NCBI RefSeq assembly: GCF_000158915.1
Contig: NZ_GG657754.1
Location: forward strand, 10,855,429-10,901,646
Direction: 5' to 3'
DNA length: 46,218 nucleotides
From: Streptomyces himastatinicus ATCC 53653
GTDB taxonomy: Bacteria > Actinomycetota > Actinomycetes > Streptomycetales > Streptomycetaceae
A model generated the notes under the pieces. It was not told the DNA's origin, did not search any database, and saw nothing but the letters and a program-made list of their open reading frames with translations. The number at the start of each line of letters is the position of its first letter. The stretch's first letter is position 1. Below are positions 1 through 9,350 of the stretch, in pieces. The position numbers were made by a program, and so were the translations under genes.

Positions 1-2
1 CC

Positions 3-941
3 TTGAGCTTGTGTGCGAAGGCCACCAGCCGCATCAGGCTCGGCATCGGCGTGACCTCACCGGCGCTGCGCTCGGCCCCGGCCGCCGCGAGCGGGCTGGC
101 CAGCCTCAACGCCCTGGCGCCGGGCCGGATCATCTGCGGGGTCGGCACCGGAAACACCGCCCGGCGCACCCTGGACATGCGGCCGACCACGGCGGCCAGG
201 CTGGAGAACTTCACCGCCGCACTGCAGGACCTGTGCGCCGGACGTTCGACGGAGTATCGCGAAGGTGACCGGGTCCGCGACATCCGGTTCCTGCACACCG
301 GTGCGCACGTGAACACCGCCGACCCGATCGAGTTCGTCGTGGCCGCGCTGGGCGGCCCGAAGGCCGCGGCCGTCGCCGGCCGCCGCGGCGCCGGCCTCAT
401 CTCCGTCGGCCTGCTGGACCCCACCGCCTGGCACGCGCTGCACGACGCCCGCCGCCACGCCGCCCAGGCCACACCCCATGGCCCGGACTCCCTCACGGGC
501 TCCCGGGCGGACTCTTACGTGGTCACTTCGCTCCACGTCCTCGACGAGGGCGAGGACCCACACGGCGATCCGGCCCGGGACGCCACGGGCCACCTCGTCA
601 TGTCGCTCCTGGCCTTCGCCGCCGACACACCCGCCTTCGCCGAGCAACTCGGTCCTGAGGAAGGCGAGGCGGTGCGGCGGCTCCTTGACCGGCGCGGCAC
701 CACCTCCACCGCACCGGACCGGCACACCAAGCTCTACCCCAACTACCTCGGACGCATTGCACCGCAGGACCGCGACCTGGTCCTGCCCTCGTTGATGAAC
801 ACCCTGGCCCTGGTCGGCACCCGCGACGACCTCCTCACCCGCATCACCGCCCTGGAACAGGCCGGCATCGGCGAACTCCTCATCCAGCCGGTGATCGACC
901 CGCCCACCGAGATGGCCCAGCTCGCGAAACTCCTCACCTGA
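3..941 (+). CDS. LLM-class flavin-dependent oxidoreductase, 5' end cut by window
   Basis: The open frame enters from the window edge and encodes about 312 residues of a luciferase-like monooxygenase (FMN- or F420-dependent TIM barrel). The visible start resembles the strand around residue 50-60 of this family (TSRIRLGIGVTSP), so roughly the first 50 residues lie outside; the TTG at position 3 is not a convincing start. Family landmarks are a Leu/Ala-rich helix followed by GRIICGVGTGNTARR, the ALGGPKAAAVAGRRGAGLI segment, and a C-terminal ALVGTRDDLLTRITALEQAG block close to the usual LLM ending. The substrate cannot be deduced. FMN versus F420 use cannot be decided without the N-terminus. It ends 484 bp before the SARP gene and shows no operon link to it. 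Confidence 0.8.
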   Translation: MSLCAKATSRIRLGIGVTSPALRSAPAAASGLASLNALAPGRIICGVGTGNTARRTLDMRPTTAARLENFTAALQDLCAGRSTEYREGDRVRDIRFLHTGAHVNTADPIEFVVAALGGPKAAAVAGRRGAGLISVGLLDPTAWHALHDARRHAAQATPHGPDSLTGSRADSYVVTSLHVLDEGEDPHGDPARDATGHLVMSLLAFAADTPAFAEQLGPEEGEAVRRLLDRRGTTSTAPDRHTKLYPNYLGRIAPQDRDLVLPSLMNTLALVGTRDDLLTRITALEQAGIGELLIQPVIDPPTEMAQLAKLLT

Positions 942-1171
942 CTCGGCAGAACCGCAGCAAGGCTGACCAGGATCCCCGCGAGTGGCTACCTACCGCCCCG
1001 GGAGCCCGCTGCCAGTACGTCGAGGGTGCCCCTCAGCCCGCCCACATGCGCAGGCCATCGCACCACTCCAGCCCCCGGGGAGCGAGTAGGGCTTTCCGAT
1101 TCGATCTCAACGAGCAGCGCGCCCGGAATGGCTCCCCATTTTGAGAGCACGCCATCCGAGGACTGCTCCTT

Positions 1172-1356
1172 ACCGACTTTCAAGCACGACAACAGGGAAC
1201 CGTTCGCACATAAAAAATCAGTGAATTCAGGGATCGCCGAACGGATGTTCTTATTCGAAGGCGCCGCCCTGGTCATTGGCGCCCCCGTGAGCTGCCCGCC
1301 GGCGCGGAGAGTCCTGCGATCGGACTTTCGGACTTGTGGCTGGTTACGCACTGGGG
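1172..1356. repeat. Direct repeat A, copy 1 (~185 bp, diverged)
   Basis: This segment aligns almost without gaps to 9351-9537, at roughly 75-80% identity by eye. Two blocks are exact: a 19-nt AT-rich core at 1209-1227 (CATAAAAAATCAGTGAATT) and a 26-nt block at 1320-1345 that contains CGGACTT twice. It fills most of the gap between the LLM gene and the SARP gene; 942-1171 shows no supportable gene. The end of the repeat lies 70 bp before the likely SARP start. The AT-rich core stands out against a GC background above 70%, which suggests a regulatory region rather than coding DNA. Confidence 0.75.
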
Positions 1357-1425
1357 CCGGTTCATCCTGGGGACTACGGTGATCGGGCATCCGTAGAACA
1401 AACGGAGCGCGGAGGCGAGACGCGA

Positions 1426-4400
1426 GTGGATCAGGCGGTCTTCAGACGGCTGTGCGAGAAGCGCCAGTGGGGTCGGCCAGAGGATTTCCTCAAGGCGTAC
1501 GCCAAGGTCGCGGCCGGCCTCGGAGAGCCGGAGCGGGTGACAGCGCGGCAGTTTCACCGGTGGCGCCAGCCTGACCCACCCTGCCCGGGACCCTCGAGGC
1601 AGCGAGTGCTGGAAGAGATGTTCGGAATGCCCCTCGAACAACTCGGCTTCACCCTCCCCCCACACCGCAGATCGACAGAGGACTTACCCGCCGCATCCGA
1701 TATCCCCGCCGCCGATGAACAACTGCCGCGAAGGAAGGCCGGCGTCACCAGGAGATCGCACAAGCCGCACGATGCCGCGGACACAGGGTTACGGTTCGCC
1801 GTGCTGGGCCCGGTTCGTATGTGGCGCGGTGAGCAGAAGCTCCCGCCCCTCAGCCCGCAGGAACAGACCCTGCTGTGCGCGCTGCTGCTACGTCAGGGAC
1901 GCACCGCCACCGCGGACGAGTTGGTTGACGCGATGTGGGGGGAAGCACCACCGCCTGAAGCGATCGCCGGATTGCGCACTTACGTCTTCCGGTTGCGCCG
2001 GAAGCTGGGGCCTGGCGTGCTGGTCTCAGAATCCGGAGGCTACGCGCTCCGAGCGGAGCTACAGGCGCTGGACGTTGAGGTCTGCGGGGAATACGAGACG
2101 CAAGCGAAGCGCGCCCGGGCACGAGGGGATCTGGCCGAGGCGCGGAGATTGCTGCACATGGCGCTGACGCTGTGGGAGGGGAAACCCCTTGCCGGGGTTC
2201 CCGGCCCGTATGCGCATGCCCAGCGCAGTGGTCTGGAGGAGCGGCGCCTGGCCCTGTTGGAAAGCCGTCTCGAGCTCGACTTGGAATGGGGCCTGCACAC
2301 GGAGATGGTCTCGGAGCTGACCGCGCTCACGGCTGAGCAGCCGCTGCGGGAGCGGCTGCGTAGCATGTTGATGCTGGCCCTGTACCGCAGTGGCCGGCAG
2401 GCCGAAGCGTTGGGCGTCTACGCCGATACGCGCCGACTGCTCGCCGAAGAACTCGGTGTGGACCCCGGCCCCGATCTCGAGCGGCTGTACCAGCGCATCC
2501 TGCGCGTCGACCCCGCCCTCGCCGCCCCGCCCGCCGTGCCGACGGACTCGACGGCCGTCCGCCCCACCGTTCCGCGCCCGGCGCAACTCCCCGCGCGGCC
2601 GACCGACTTCACCGGGCGCCGGGCCACCGTGGACGCCCTGGGGGAACATCTGCTGCGCCCGCGCGGAACAGCGGTGGCCATCGCCGCGGTGCACGGACTG
2701 GGCGGGGTGGGCAAGACCGCCCTGGCCGTGTACGTCGCCCAGTCCGTACGGGAGCGCTTTCCCGACGGACAGCTCTACGCGGACCTGCTGGGCCACGGCC
2801 CGCGCCCGGCCGAGCCCGCGGTGGTGCTCGGCACCTTCCTGCGCGCTCTGGGAACCCCGCCCGCTGCCCTGCCCGAGGGCACGCAGGAGCGGGCGGCGCT
2901 GTACCGTTCGCTCCTGGCCGGACGCCGGTTCCTGGTCCTGCTGGACAACGCGCACAGCGCGGTCCCTGAAACCTCTCCGTTGCTGCCCGGGGCTCCGGGT
3001 TTTTTCGGGCCCTGGGTCACCAGCCGCGCCCGTTTTGGCGGATTTTCGACGGCGCCGACCTGGTCGGTCTGGATGTCATGGAACCCGCCGGAAGCCCTGG
3101 ACCTCTTCACCCGGATCGTGGGCCCGGAGCGGGCCGCGGAAGAGCCCGAGGCGTGTCAGGGAGCGGTCGCGGCCTGCGGCTTCCTGCCGCTCGCGATCCG
3201 TATCGCCGCCGCCCGGCTGGCCGCTCGCCCGGCCTGGAGGGTCACCACCCTGACCGGCCGGCTGGCCGATGAGCACCATCGACTGCGCGAACTGCGCACC
3301 GGCGATCTGGCCGTCGAGGCATCCTTCGCCTTGAGCTACGGGCAGCTGTCCCCCGAGCAGGCGCGGGCCTTCCGCCTGCTGGCCGTCCCGGACGCCCCGC
3401 GTCTCTCCCTCTCCACATCCGCCGCCGTCCTCCGCCGTGACCCACGGGACGACCGCGCCACCGCGGCCCTGCTGGAATCCCTGGTCGACCTGAGCATGCT
3501 GGAGTCGACCGCATCCGATCGCTGGCGCTACCACGACCTGCTGCGCCTGTACGCCCGCGACCGTGCCGAAGCCGAGGAGACCGGCGCGGAACGCCGGGCG
3601 GCCCTGTCCCGGCTCCTCGACTTCTACCTGGCCACCGCCACCGGCACCTACGCGCTGCACAACCCCGGCGACCGGCTGCTCGACCACCTGGCCCCGACCA
3701 CCCGGCCCGGACTCCCGTTCGGCGACAGCAAATCGGCCCTGAGCTGGCTCTTCGACGAAGGGCCCGCTCTGCTCGCCACCGTCCAGCAGGCGGTCGACGA
3801 GCCGGCCCTGCTGCCCCGGGCGGCCGATCTGCTGCTCGTCAGCCAGGACCTGATGGAATCGGGCACCTGCGTGCACCAGTACGAGCAGGCCGCCCAAGCG
3901 GTGGCCGACCGCGCCGGTACCGTGCGGGACGCCGGCTCCGAGGGACGGGCCCGGCTCCTCCTCGGCCAAGTACACCACCTCGCCGACCGGCTCGACCAGG
4001 CACAGGCCCAGGCGCGGCACGCCCTCACCCTCGGCCGGACGGCGCAGGACCCCCTCACTCAAAGCTATGCGCTGAACCTCCGGGGCAACCTCGCTACCGC
4101 CCGGCACCGCTACGAGGAGGCGGCGGCCCACTACCAGCAGGCCATGGAGGTCTTCCGGGCCGACGCCAACCACTACGGCGAGACCACCATGCTCATGAAC
4201 ATCGCCAGAGCCGACCTCGAACTCGGCCGGAGCGAGCAGGCCATCGCCGCCTGCGAGCAAGCCATCGCATCCTGGCAGGAACTCGGCGCCCGGCTCCGCC
4301 TGGCCAACGGCCACTACGCCCTGGCCCTCGCCCTCCACCGGGCCCATCGCCATGAGCAGGCTCTGTCCCAGCTCCAGCGGGCGCTGGACGGATTCGAGGA

Positions 4401-4695
4401 AACCAGACAGCCCTTCTGGCAGGGGATGACCCACTACCGGATGGCCCAGGTGGAACTGGCCCTGCTGCGCCCCCAGCTGGCCGCCGTCCAGGCCGAACAC
4501 GCCCTCGCCCTGCTCAACGACCTCGGCGGCGACCAGCGCCGCGCCCATGCCCTGACCGTGCTCGGGCGGGCGCTGGAACAGCTCGGCCAGCCCGGACGGG
4601 CCCGCACCTGCTGGGAGCAGGCACTGCACCTGCTCGGCCGATCCGACATTCCCGAAGCCGACGAGGTACGAGCCCTGCTGGCAGCCCGGCCATGA
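1426..4695 (+). CDS. AfsR-like SARP family transcriptional regulator with NB-ARC and TPR domains
   Basis: Large pathway-type activator of 1089 residues. GTG 1426 is preferred because GGAGG (1411-1415) sits 10 bases ahead; an upstream in-frame GTG at 1336 lies inside repeat A and has no RBS. Order of domains: a small N-terminal helical domain (about 1-75, with RQFHRWRQP), a linker, an OmpR/SARP winged helix (about 122-210, starting RFAVLGPV), a BTAD helical domain (about 215-355), an NB-ARC STAND NTPase with P-loop GLGGVGKTAL near 424 and Walker B RFLVLLDNA near 501, and C-terminal TPRs (about 800-1089). AfsR relatives bind direct repeats overlapping -35 boxes and activate secondary metabolism; the NTPase/TPR part acts as a switch. 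TTA codons at residues 87 and 122 make translation probably bldA-dependent. Its targets are not visible here. Confidence 0.88.
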   Translation: MDQAVFRRLCEKRQWGRPEDFLKAYAKVAAGLGEPERVTARQFHRWRQPDPPCPGPSRQRVLEEMFGMPLEQLGFTLPPHRRSTEDLPAASDIPAADEQLPRRKAGVTRRSHKPHDAADTGLRFAVLGPVRMWRGEQKLPPLSPQEQTLLCALLLRQGRTATADELVDAMWGEAPPPEAIAGLRTYVFRLRRKLGPGVLVSESGGYALRAELQALDVEVCGEYETQAKRARARGDLAEARRLLHMALTLWEGKPLAGVPGPYAHAQRSGLEERRLALLESRLELDLEWGLHTEMVSELTALTAEQPLRERLRSMLMLALYRSGRQAEALGVYADTRRLLAEELGVDPGPDLERLYQRILRVDPALAAPPAVPTDSTAVRPTVPRPAQLPARPTDFTGRRATVDALGEHLLRPRGTAVAIAAVHGLGGVGKTALAVYVAQSVRERFPDGQLYADLLGHGPRPAEPAVVLGTFLRALGTPPAALPEGTQERAALYRSLLAGRRFLVLLDNAHSAVPETSPLLPGAPGFFGPWVTSRARFGGFSTAPTWSVWMSWNPPEALDLFTRIVGPERAAEEPEACQGAVAACGFLPLAIRIAAARLAARPAWRVTTLTGRLADEHHRLRELRTGDLAVEASFALSYGQLSPEQARAFRLLAVPDAPRLSLSTSAAVLRRDPRDDRATAALLESLVDLSMLESTASDRWRYHDLLRLYARDRAEAEETGAERRAALSRLLDFYLATATGTYALHNPGDRLLDHLAPTTRPGLPFGDSKSALSWLFDEGPALLATVQQAVDEPALLPRAADLLLVSQDLMESGTCVHQYEQAAQAVADRAGTVRDAGSEGRARLLLGQVHHLADRLDQAQAQARHALTLGRTAQDPLTQSYALNLRGNLATARHRYEEAAAHYQQAMEVFRADANHYGETTMLMNIARADLELGRSEQAIAACEQAIASWQELGARLRLANGHYALALALHRAHRHEQALSQLQRALDGFEETRQPFWQGMTHYRMAQVELALLRPQLAAVQAEHALALLNDLGGDQRRAHALTVLGRALEQLGQPGRARTCWEQALHLLGRSDIPEADEVRALLAARP

Positions 4696-4729
4696 CGCCG
4701 AAGCCCCGCAGGTCGCCGGGCGGAGGCCG

Positions 4730-4767
4730 AGCCGGTGCGCGCCCGGCCCCCGTGGCGCGCACCGGCT
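4730..4767 (+). terminator. Hairpin terminator after the SARP gene
   Basis: A perfect 14-bp stem (4730-4743 with 4754-4767) and a 10-nt loop begin 35 bp after the SARP stop codon. There is no T-tract, as is usual for actinobacterial terminators. The rest of the 434-bp gap to the nSTAND gene (4768-5129) holds no gene I can support; the promoter of the next gene presumably lies there. Confidence 0.65.
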
Positions 4768-5129
4768 TCCACTCCCGTCAGCCGGCTGCCGGCGCGCCCG
4801 CCGACCGCGGCGGCGGCCAGTTCCCCGTCCCCGTCACGACTCCGGCCGAAGCGTGGGCGGCCGTGGTGTACCTGTCCTGGTTGCGCATGGTGACTCCTCC
4901 CCGTGTCGAGCCCGGCGGGCTCGCTGTGACAACCCCGCCCTCGTTCAGGGCTGGGCGGCTCATGACCGGGGCCGGGAAAGCGTCGGGCTCCCCGGCCTTC
5001 TGGTCCCGGCCACCTCCGAGTTCAGCCGCCGCGGCATTGAATGACAGCCACCTCCCACCAGCCTGATCAATGGCCGGACCGCCCGGGAGGGGGCGCGGGG
5101 CGGGCGGGACAGACCGGGAAGGATCACCC

Positions 5130-8100
5130 ATGGCGGGTCGTCGTGAGGCGCCGCTGGATCCGGCCGAGGGGCCGGTGCAGCGGTTCGCCTACGCGTTGCG
5201 CACGTTGCGCCAGGAGGCCGGAGGCCCCACCTACCGGGCGATGGCGCGGACGTCGGGCCACGGGGCGAGCACGCTGTCCCAGGCGGCCGCGGGGGAGCGG
5301 CTGCCGACCCTGCCGGTCGTCCTGGCCTATGTACGGGCCTGCGGCGGGGACGCCGAGGAGTGGGAGCGGCGCTGGCGGCAGGCGGCCGAGGAGGACGCCG
5401 CCGAGCCGCGGGCGGATGACGGCACCCCCGAGCCGTACCGGGGGCTGGCCCGCTTCGAACTGGACGACGCGGACCTGTACTTCGGCCGCGACCAGCTCAT
5501 CGACGACGTGCTGCGGCTGACGCGCGGCCGACGCCTGGCCGCCGTGGTCGGAGCCTCCGGCAGCGGCAAGTCGTCCCTCCTGCGGGCCGGACTCATCCCC
5601 CGCCTGCGAACGGCCGGCGACCCGAGCGCGCGGCCCGCCGGCGTACGCATCATCACCCCGGGCGAGCACCCGCTGCGCGACCGCGACCGCCGGCTCACCC
5701 CGAAGGACGCGGCGAGCGGCGACACCTGGCTGATCGTCGACCAGTTCGAGGAGCTGTACACCCTCTGCACCGACCCGGCCGAACGGACGGCCTTCATCGA
5801 CCTGCTGCTGGACGCCATGGACCCGGGCAGCGGGATGCGGGTGCTGATCTCGGTACGGGCGGACTTCTTCGGCAACCTGGCCGGCCATCAGCCGCTGGCC
5901 GACGCGCTGCGCGATGCCACCCTCTTGACTCCGCCCATGAACAGCGACGAACTGCGGGAAGCGATCGTCAGACCCGCCCAGGCCACCGGGCTGATCGTCG
6001 AACGCGACCTGACCGCCCGCATCATCACGGAGGTGGAAGGCGAGCCAGGCGGACTTCCGCTGATGTCCCACGCCCTGCTGGAGACCTGGCGCCGCCGCAA
6101 GGGCCGCGCCCTGACCATGGAGAACTACGAGGCGAGCGGCGGGCTCCACGGCGCGATCGCCCGCACCGCCGAGGAGGTCCACGGTCGGCTCAGCCCAGCC
6201 CAGGCCGATGTCGCCCGGAGCGTTCTGCTGCGGCTGATCACCCCGGGGGACGGTACGCCCGACACCCGCCGCCCCACCCACCGCGACGAACTCGACTTCG
6301 GCGATGAAGGCGACACCGCCACCGTCATCGAACAACTCGCCCGCGCCCGGCTGGTCACCCTCGACGGGGACACGGTCGACCTGGCCCACGAAGCCCTGAT
6401 CACCGCCTGGCCCCGGCTGCGGAACTGGATCGGCGCGGAGCGCGAGCGGCTGCGTGTCCACCGCCGGCTCACCGAGGCGGCCACCGCGTGGCGGGATCTC
6501 GGCCGCGATCCTGGGGCGCTGTACCGCGGAGCGCGTCTGGCCGTCGCACAGGAGACGTTCCCCCGGCCCGGCCGGGACGGCCATCTCGTCCCGCTGGAGC
6601 AGGAGTTCCTCGGTGCCAGCGGCACGGCTCTCACCCGGGAACGCCGTCGGCGGCGCGGTCTGGTCACCACGTTCTCCCTGCTGCTGGTGGTGTCCCTGAT
6701 AGCCGGTGTGGTCGCCTGGCAGCAGAACCGCACCAGCGACGAGCGCCGGGTGCAGGCCGCGGCCCGGCGCGTGGCCGCCGTGGCGGAGAATCTGCGGTAC
6801 TCGGACCCGGTCACCGCGATGCGGCTGAGCCTGGCATCCTGGCGTACCGCACGCACCACGGAGACCCGGTCGGCCCTGCTGGGGGCGATGGAGCAGCGGG
6901 AGGAGGACCGGTTCGCTCCGGCCCCCGAGGACCTGGCTGATCAGCTCTTCCTCAGCGACGACGGACGTGTGCTGCTCCAGGCGACCGGTCGGCAGGTGAC
7001 GGCCTGGGACGTACCCAGCCACCGCAGAACCGGGCGGTACCGCGGCATCGGTGACGACTGGCAGGTGAGCGCACTGAGTCCCGACGGCCGTCGGCTCGCC
7101 TTGTCCGGGAACGGCGGGCTGGCCCTGTGGGACGTGGCCGGCGGACGCCGGATCGGCGCACCTCTCACCTCGCGATGGCCGACGACCGCGGTCTTCGGCC
7201 CGAGCGGGCGCACGGTCCTGGCCGACGACGGCCTGGGCAGCGGCACCGTCACGGTGCGCCTGTGGGACCTGGAGCGTCGCCGCACGCTCTTCGAGCAGCG
7301 GGTGCCGGGACTCCGTAAAGCGGCCGTCAGCCGGGACGACCGCCTGGTGGGGCTGTGTCCGGAAGACGGGCGGATACGACTCTGGCGGGTCGCCGGGCAG
7401 CGCCCGGTGACGTTGAAGAACGCCTACCGGGTGGGGGAGAACGACGAGTGCGCCGTGGCCTTCAGCCCCGACGGAGACCGGGTGACCTTCGGAGTCGGAG
7501 AGCGGGCGGGCACCTGGGACACGGCCTCAGGCCGACGGGTCGACGAGTTCCGGGGCAACGGGTCCGCGGCGATGCGCTACACCGGCGACGGAAAGTTCCT
7601 GCTGACCTCGGGTCAGGGCAAAATCCAGATGTGGCGGCGACCGGTGTCCGGCGACCCCGTTTTCCAGTACGCCACCACAGGAGACTCGTCGAGCGACTTC
7701 AGCATCGATCCCGGCGCCCGGTTCGTCCGCTACATCGCCGACGCGGGTCCCGACACCGGGGCCGGCAAGGCCGTCCGTACGGTCAGCCTGGGCGATCTGG
7801 CACACCAGCGCTGGACCACGGACCCGCCGCAGGGCATGTGGCTCGGCCCGGACGGCGCGACGCTGGCCACCGCTCGATCGTCACAAGGTCAGGAGCGGTT
7901 CCGGTTCGTCGATGTGCGCAGCGGCCGCGACAAGGGGAACGCTCCCGAGATCAGCACCTGTTCCGGGGCGGACACCCCGGGCGAGCGGGGCGGTGCGCCG
8001 GACGCCTCGTGCTTTGGCCTCGTGGCGTTCGCGGCGAACGGACGCAGCGCCGCCTATACGCTGACCTCCGTGGACGAGCCGGGTTCCCGTCAGCGCGTCG

Positions 8101-8933
8101 TCCTGTGGCGCGAGGGGAGCGGCCCGGTCGAGCTCACCCTGGCCATCCGTCCCAGGGCCCTGATCCGCCGGATCGCGCTGAGCCCGGATGGCTCGACCCT
8201 GGCGGTGTCGCTCCGCCGGGGTACGGAGACGTGGCGGAGCGAGGTCTGGGACGTCCGTACCCGTAAGAGGACCCGGGTCGTCAAGGGCGTCGGCGGCGAC
8301 GCCCTGACCATCTCTCCCGACGGACGGTGGCTCGTCACAGCGGACGGCCATGCCGTCGACCTGACCTCCCCCTCCGCGCGGGTCAGAACGCTTTCGGCGG
8401 GGGCCGGCACAGCAGACCTCCCGCCCGCCGGGGGAGCGGCGTCCAAAGGTCTGCCCTGGACGGGCGTCGAGGTGATGGCCTTCAGCCCCGACGGCCGGTA
8501 TCTGGCGGCAGGCGACCACTCCGGCAGGGTGACACTGCTCGACGGCGATCTGAGCAAGCGCCTGGGCACCATGTCCGGGCTGATCACCGACGCTCACCAG
8601 GACTCCGCGGCACCGGTGACCGCGCTGGGCTTCTCCCACGACAGCCGTACCCTGGCCGTGGCCGGCCTCGACGGGACCCTTCGGCTGTGGGACGCCGCCG
8701 CCAACCAGCCCCTGGGCTCCGTCCTCCCCAACCCGTCCGACCCCGTCCAGTCCGTCGCCTTCAGCCGGGACGACGGCACGGTGACGGTGGCCAGCGATCA
8801 CATTCCGTCGCAGACGTACCGCGTGTCGGAGAAACACGTGGCCGCCGCGGTCTGCAAGCGTGCTCAGGGCGGGCTCTCGCGAGGCGACTGGGAGCGGTTG
8901 ATTCCCGAAGTACCGTACCGCGAACTCTGCTGA
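5130..8933 (+). CDS. XRE-type HTH / nSTAND1 NTPase / WD40 repeat protein
   Basis: 1267-residue multidomain signalling protein. ATG 5130 is chosen because GGAAGG (5117-5122) lies 7 bases upstream; an earlier in-frame ATG at 5070 adds a low-complexity Pro/Gly leader. Domains: an N-terminal helix-turn-helix like those in actinobacterial XRE regulators (about 10-95, ALRTLRQEAGG and STLSQAAAGERLPTL), an nSTAND1 NTPase with P-loop GASGSGKSSLLRAG near residue 140 and Walker B WLIVDQFEELYTL near 200, one hydrophobic membrane segment near 511-530 (TTFSLLLVVSLIAGVVAW), then WD40-like blades to the end (repeated LSPDGRRLA, LWDVAG and AFSPDGD motifs, about 610-1250). STAND NTPases act as ligand-triggered oligomeric switches. 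The membrane segment suggests a cytoplasmic NTPase with the propeller outside, or a signal anchor. The effector function is unknown. Confidence 0.85.
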   Translation: MAGRREAPLDPAEGPVQRFAYALRTLRQEAGGPTYRAMARTSGHGASTLSQAAAGERLPTLPVVLAYVRACGGDAEEWERRWRQAAEEDAAEPRADDGTPEPYRGLARFELDDADLYFGRDQLIDDVLRLTRGRRLAAVVGASGSGKSSLLRAGLIPRLRTAGDPSARPAGVRIITPGEHPLRDRDRRLTPKDAASGDTWLIVDQFEELYTLCTDPAERTAFIDLLLDAMDPGSGMRVLISVRADFFGNLAGHQPLADALRDATLLTPPMNSDELREAIVRPAQATGLIVERDLTARIITEVEGEPGGLPLMSHALLETWRRRKGRALTMENYEASGGLHGAIARTAEEVHGRLSPAQADVARSVLLRLITPGDGTPDTRRPTHRDELDFGDEGDTATVIEQLARARLVTLDGDTVDLAHEALITAWPRLRNWIGAERERLRVHRRLTEAATAWRDLGRDPGALYRGARLAVAQETFPRPGRDGHLVPLEQEFLGASGTALTRERRRRRGLVTTFSLLLVVSLIAGVVAWQQNRTSDERRVQAAARRVAAVAENLRYSDPVTAMRLSLASWRTARTTETRSALLGAMEQREEDRFAPAPEDLADQLFLSDDGRVLLQATGRQVTAWDVPSHRRTGRYRGIGDDWQVSALSPDGRRLALSGNGGLALWDVAGGRRIGAPLTSRWPTTAVFGPSGRTVLADDGLGSGTVTVRLWDLERRRTLFEQRVPGLRKAAVSRDDRLVGLCPEDGRIRLWRVAGQRPVTLKNAYRVGENDECAVAFSPDGDRVTFGVGERAGTWDTASGRRVDEFRGNGSAAMRYTGDGKFLLTSGQGKIQMWRRPVSGDPVFQYATTGDSSSDFSIDPGARFVRYIADAGPDTGAGKAVRTVSLGDLAHQRWTTDPPQGMWLGPDGATLATARSSQGQERFRFVDVRSGRDKGNAPEISTCSGADTPGERGGAPDASCFGLVAFAANGRSAAYTLTSVDEPGSRQRVVLWREGSGPVELTLAIRPRALIRRIALSPDGSTLAVSLRRGTETWRSEVWDVRTRKRTRVVKGVGGDALTISPDGRWLVTADGHAVDLTSPSARVRTLSAGAGTADLPPAGGAASKGLPWTGVEVMAFSPDGRYLAAGDHSGRVTLLDGDLSKRLGTMSGLITDAHQDSAAPVTALGFSHDSRTLAVAGLDGTLRLWDAAANQPLGSVLPNPSDPVQSVAFSRDDGTVTVASDHIPSQTYRVSEKHVAAAVCKRAQGGLSRGDWERLIPEVPYRELC

Positions 8934-8995
8934 GCCCTGGGACGGCGAGCCGACCGTCACCCAGGACGGTGGGCCACTCGGTTCACCGGTTCTGG

Positions 8996-9346
8996 TCAGG
9001 CAGGCCAGCCCCATTGCTTGACTCGCTTGTATCCGCCACCGGGGCAGTACATGCTGATTCCCCGCCGGTCACCCAGCCAGGGACCCGGACCGTAGTTGAG
9101 CTGACGGACAGCGGATCCTTTCTTGCACTGGATGCTCGCCCCGTACCGAGCTGGCCCATGTCCGTCGCACCAGACGTTGGCGGAGGTGCTGGTCTTCCAG
9201 TTGGTGTGACACGCGATCCGCAGCTTCGGCTGAGCCGGAGCCACGTCTGCCGCTGCTGCCGGCAGGACCGGGATGGCGACTGCCGCCGCGGTCACCGCGG
9301 TCAGCACTGCGCTTCGTAGATGCACTCTTCGTTCGCCCCGATTCAT
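8996..9346 (-). CDS. Small secreted protein with four cysteines
   Basis: 116 residues. A basic N-terminus (MNRGERRVHLRSAV) and a hydrophobic Ala/Val stretch end at a likely signal peptidase I site near PAAAADVAP, leaving a mature chain of about 80 residues. Four Cys (in RIAC, NVWC, SIQC and SMYC contexts) could form two disulfides. There are many Trp, Gly and Tyr residues, and the chain ends in a Trp-rich tail (VKQWGWPA). It resembles other small exported actinobacterial proteins of unknown role; I do not recognise a family. Its start codon lies 5 bp from repeat A copy 2, so the repeat forms its upstream region. It is convergent with the nSTAND gene, 62 bp apart. Confidence 0.65.
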   Translation of the reverse strand: MNRGERRVHLRSAVLTAVTAAAVAIPVLPAAAADVAPAQPKLRIACHTNWKTSTSANVWCDGHGPARYGASIQCKKGSAVRQLNYGPGPWLGDRRGISMYCPGGGYKRVKQWGWPA

Positions 9347-9350
9347 TCTT

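Noticed and set aside
986..1390. Minus-strand ORF with PVRNQPQVRKS, echoed at 9413-9823
   Set aside because: The similarity of the two products comes from repeat A being read through; neither has an RBS or a protein-like composition.
1336..1425. Upstream GTG start for the SARP gene
   Set aside because: It lies in repeat A, has no ribosome site, and the extra residues are not conserved-looking; GTG 1426 has GGAGG.
3076..4629. 517-residue minus-strand open frame across the SARP gene
   Set aside because: Gly/Gln/Val-rich antisense shadow; the plus strand carries clear NB-ARC and TPR motifs.
4692..5066. 124-residue ORF between the two STAND genes
   Set aside because: It starts inside the SARP stop region, contains the terminator hairpin and has random composition.
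5124..7022. 632-residue minus-strand open frame opposite the nSTAND gene
   Set aside because: Shadow of the third-codon GC bias; no domain, and it overlaps the P-loop of the real gene.
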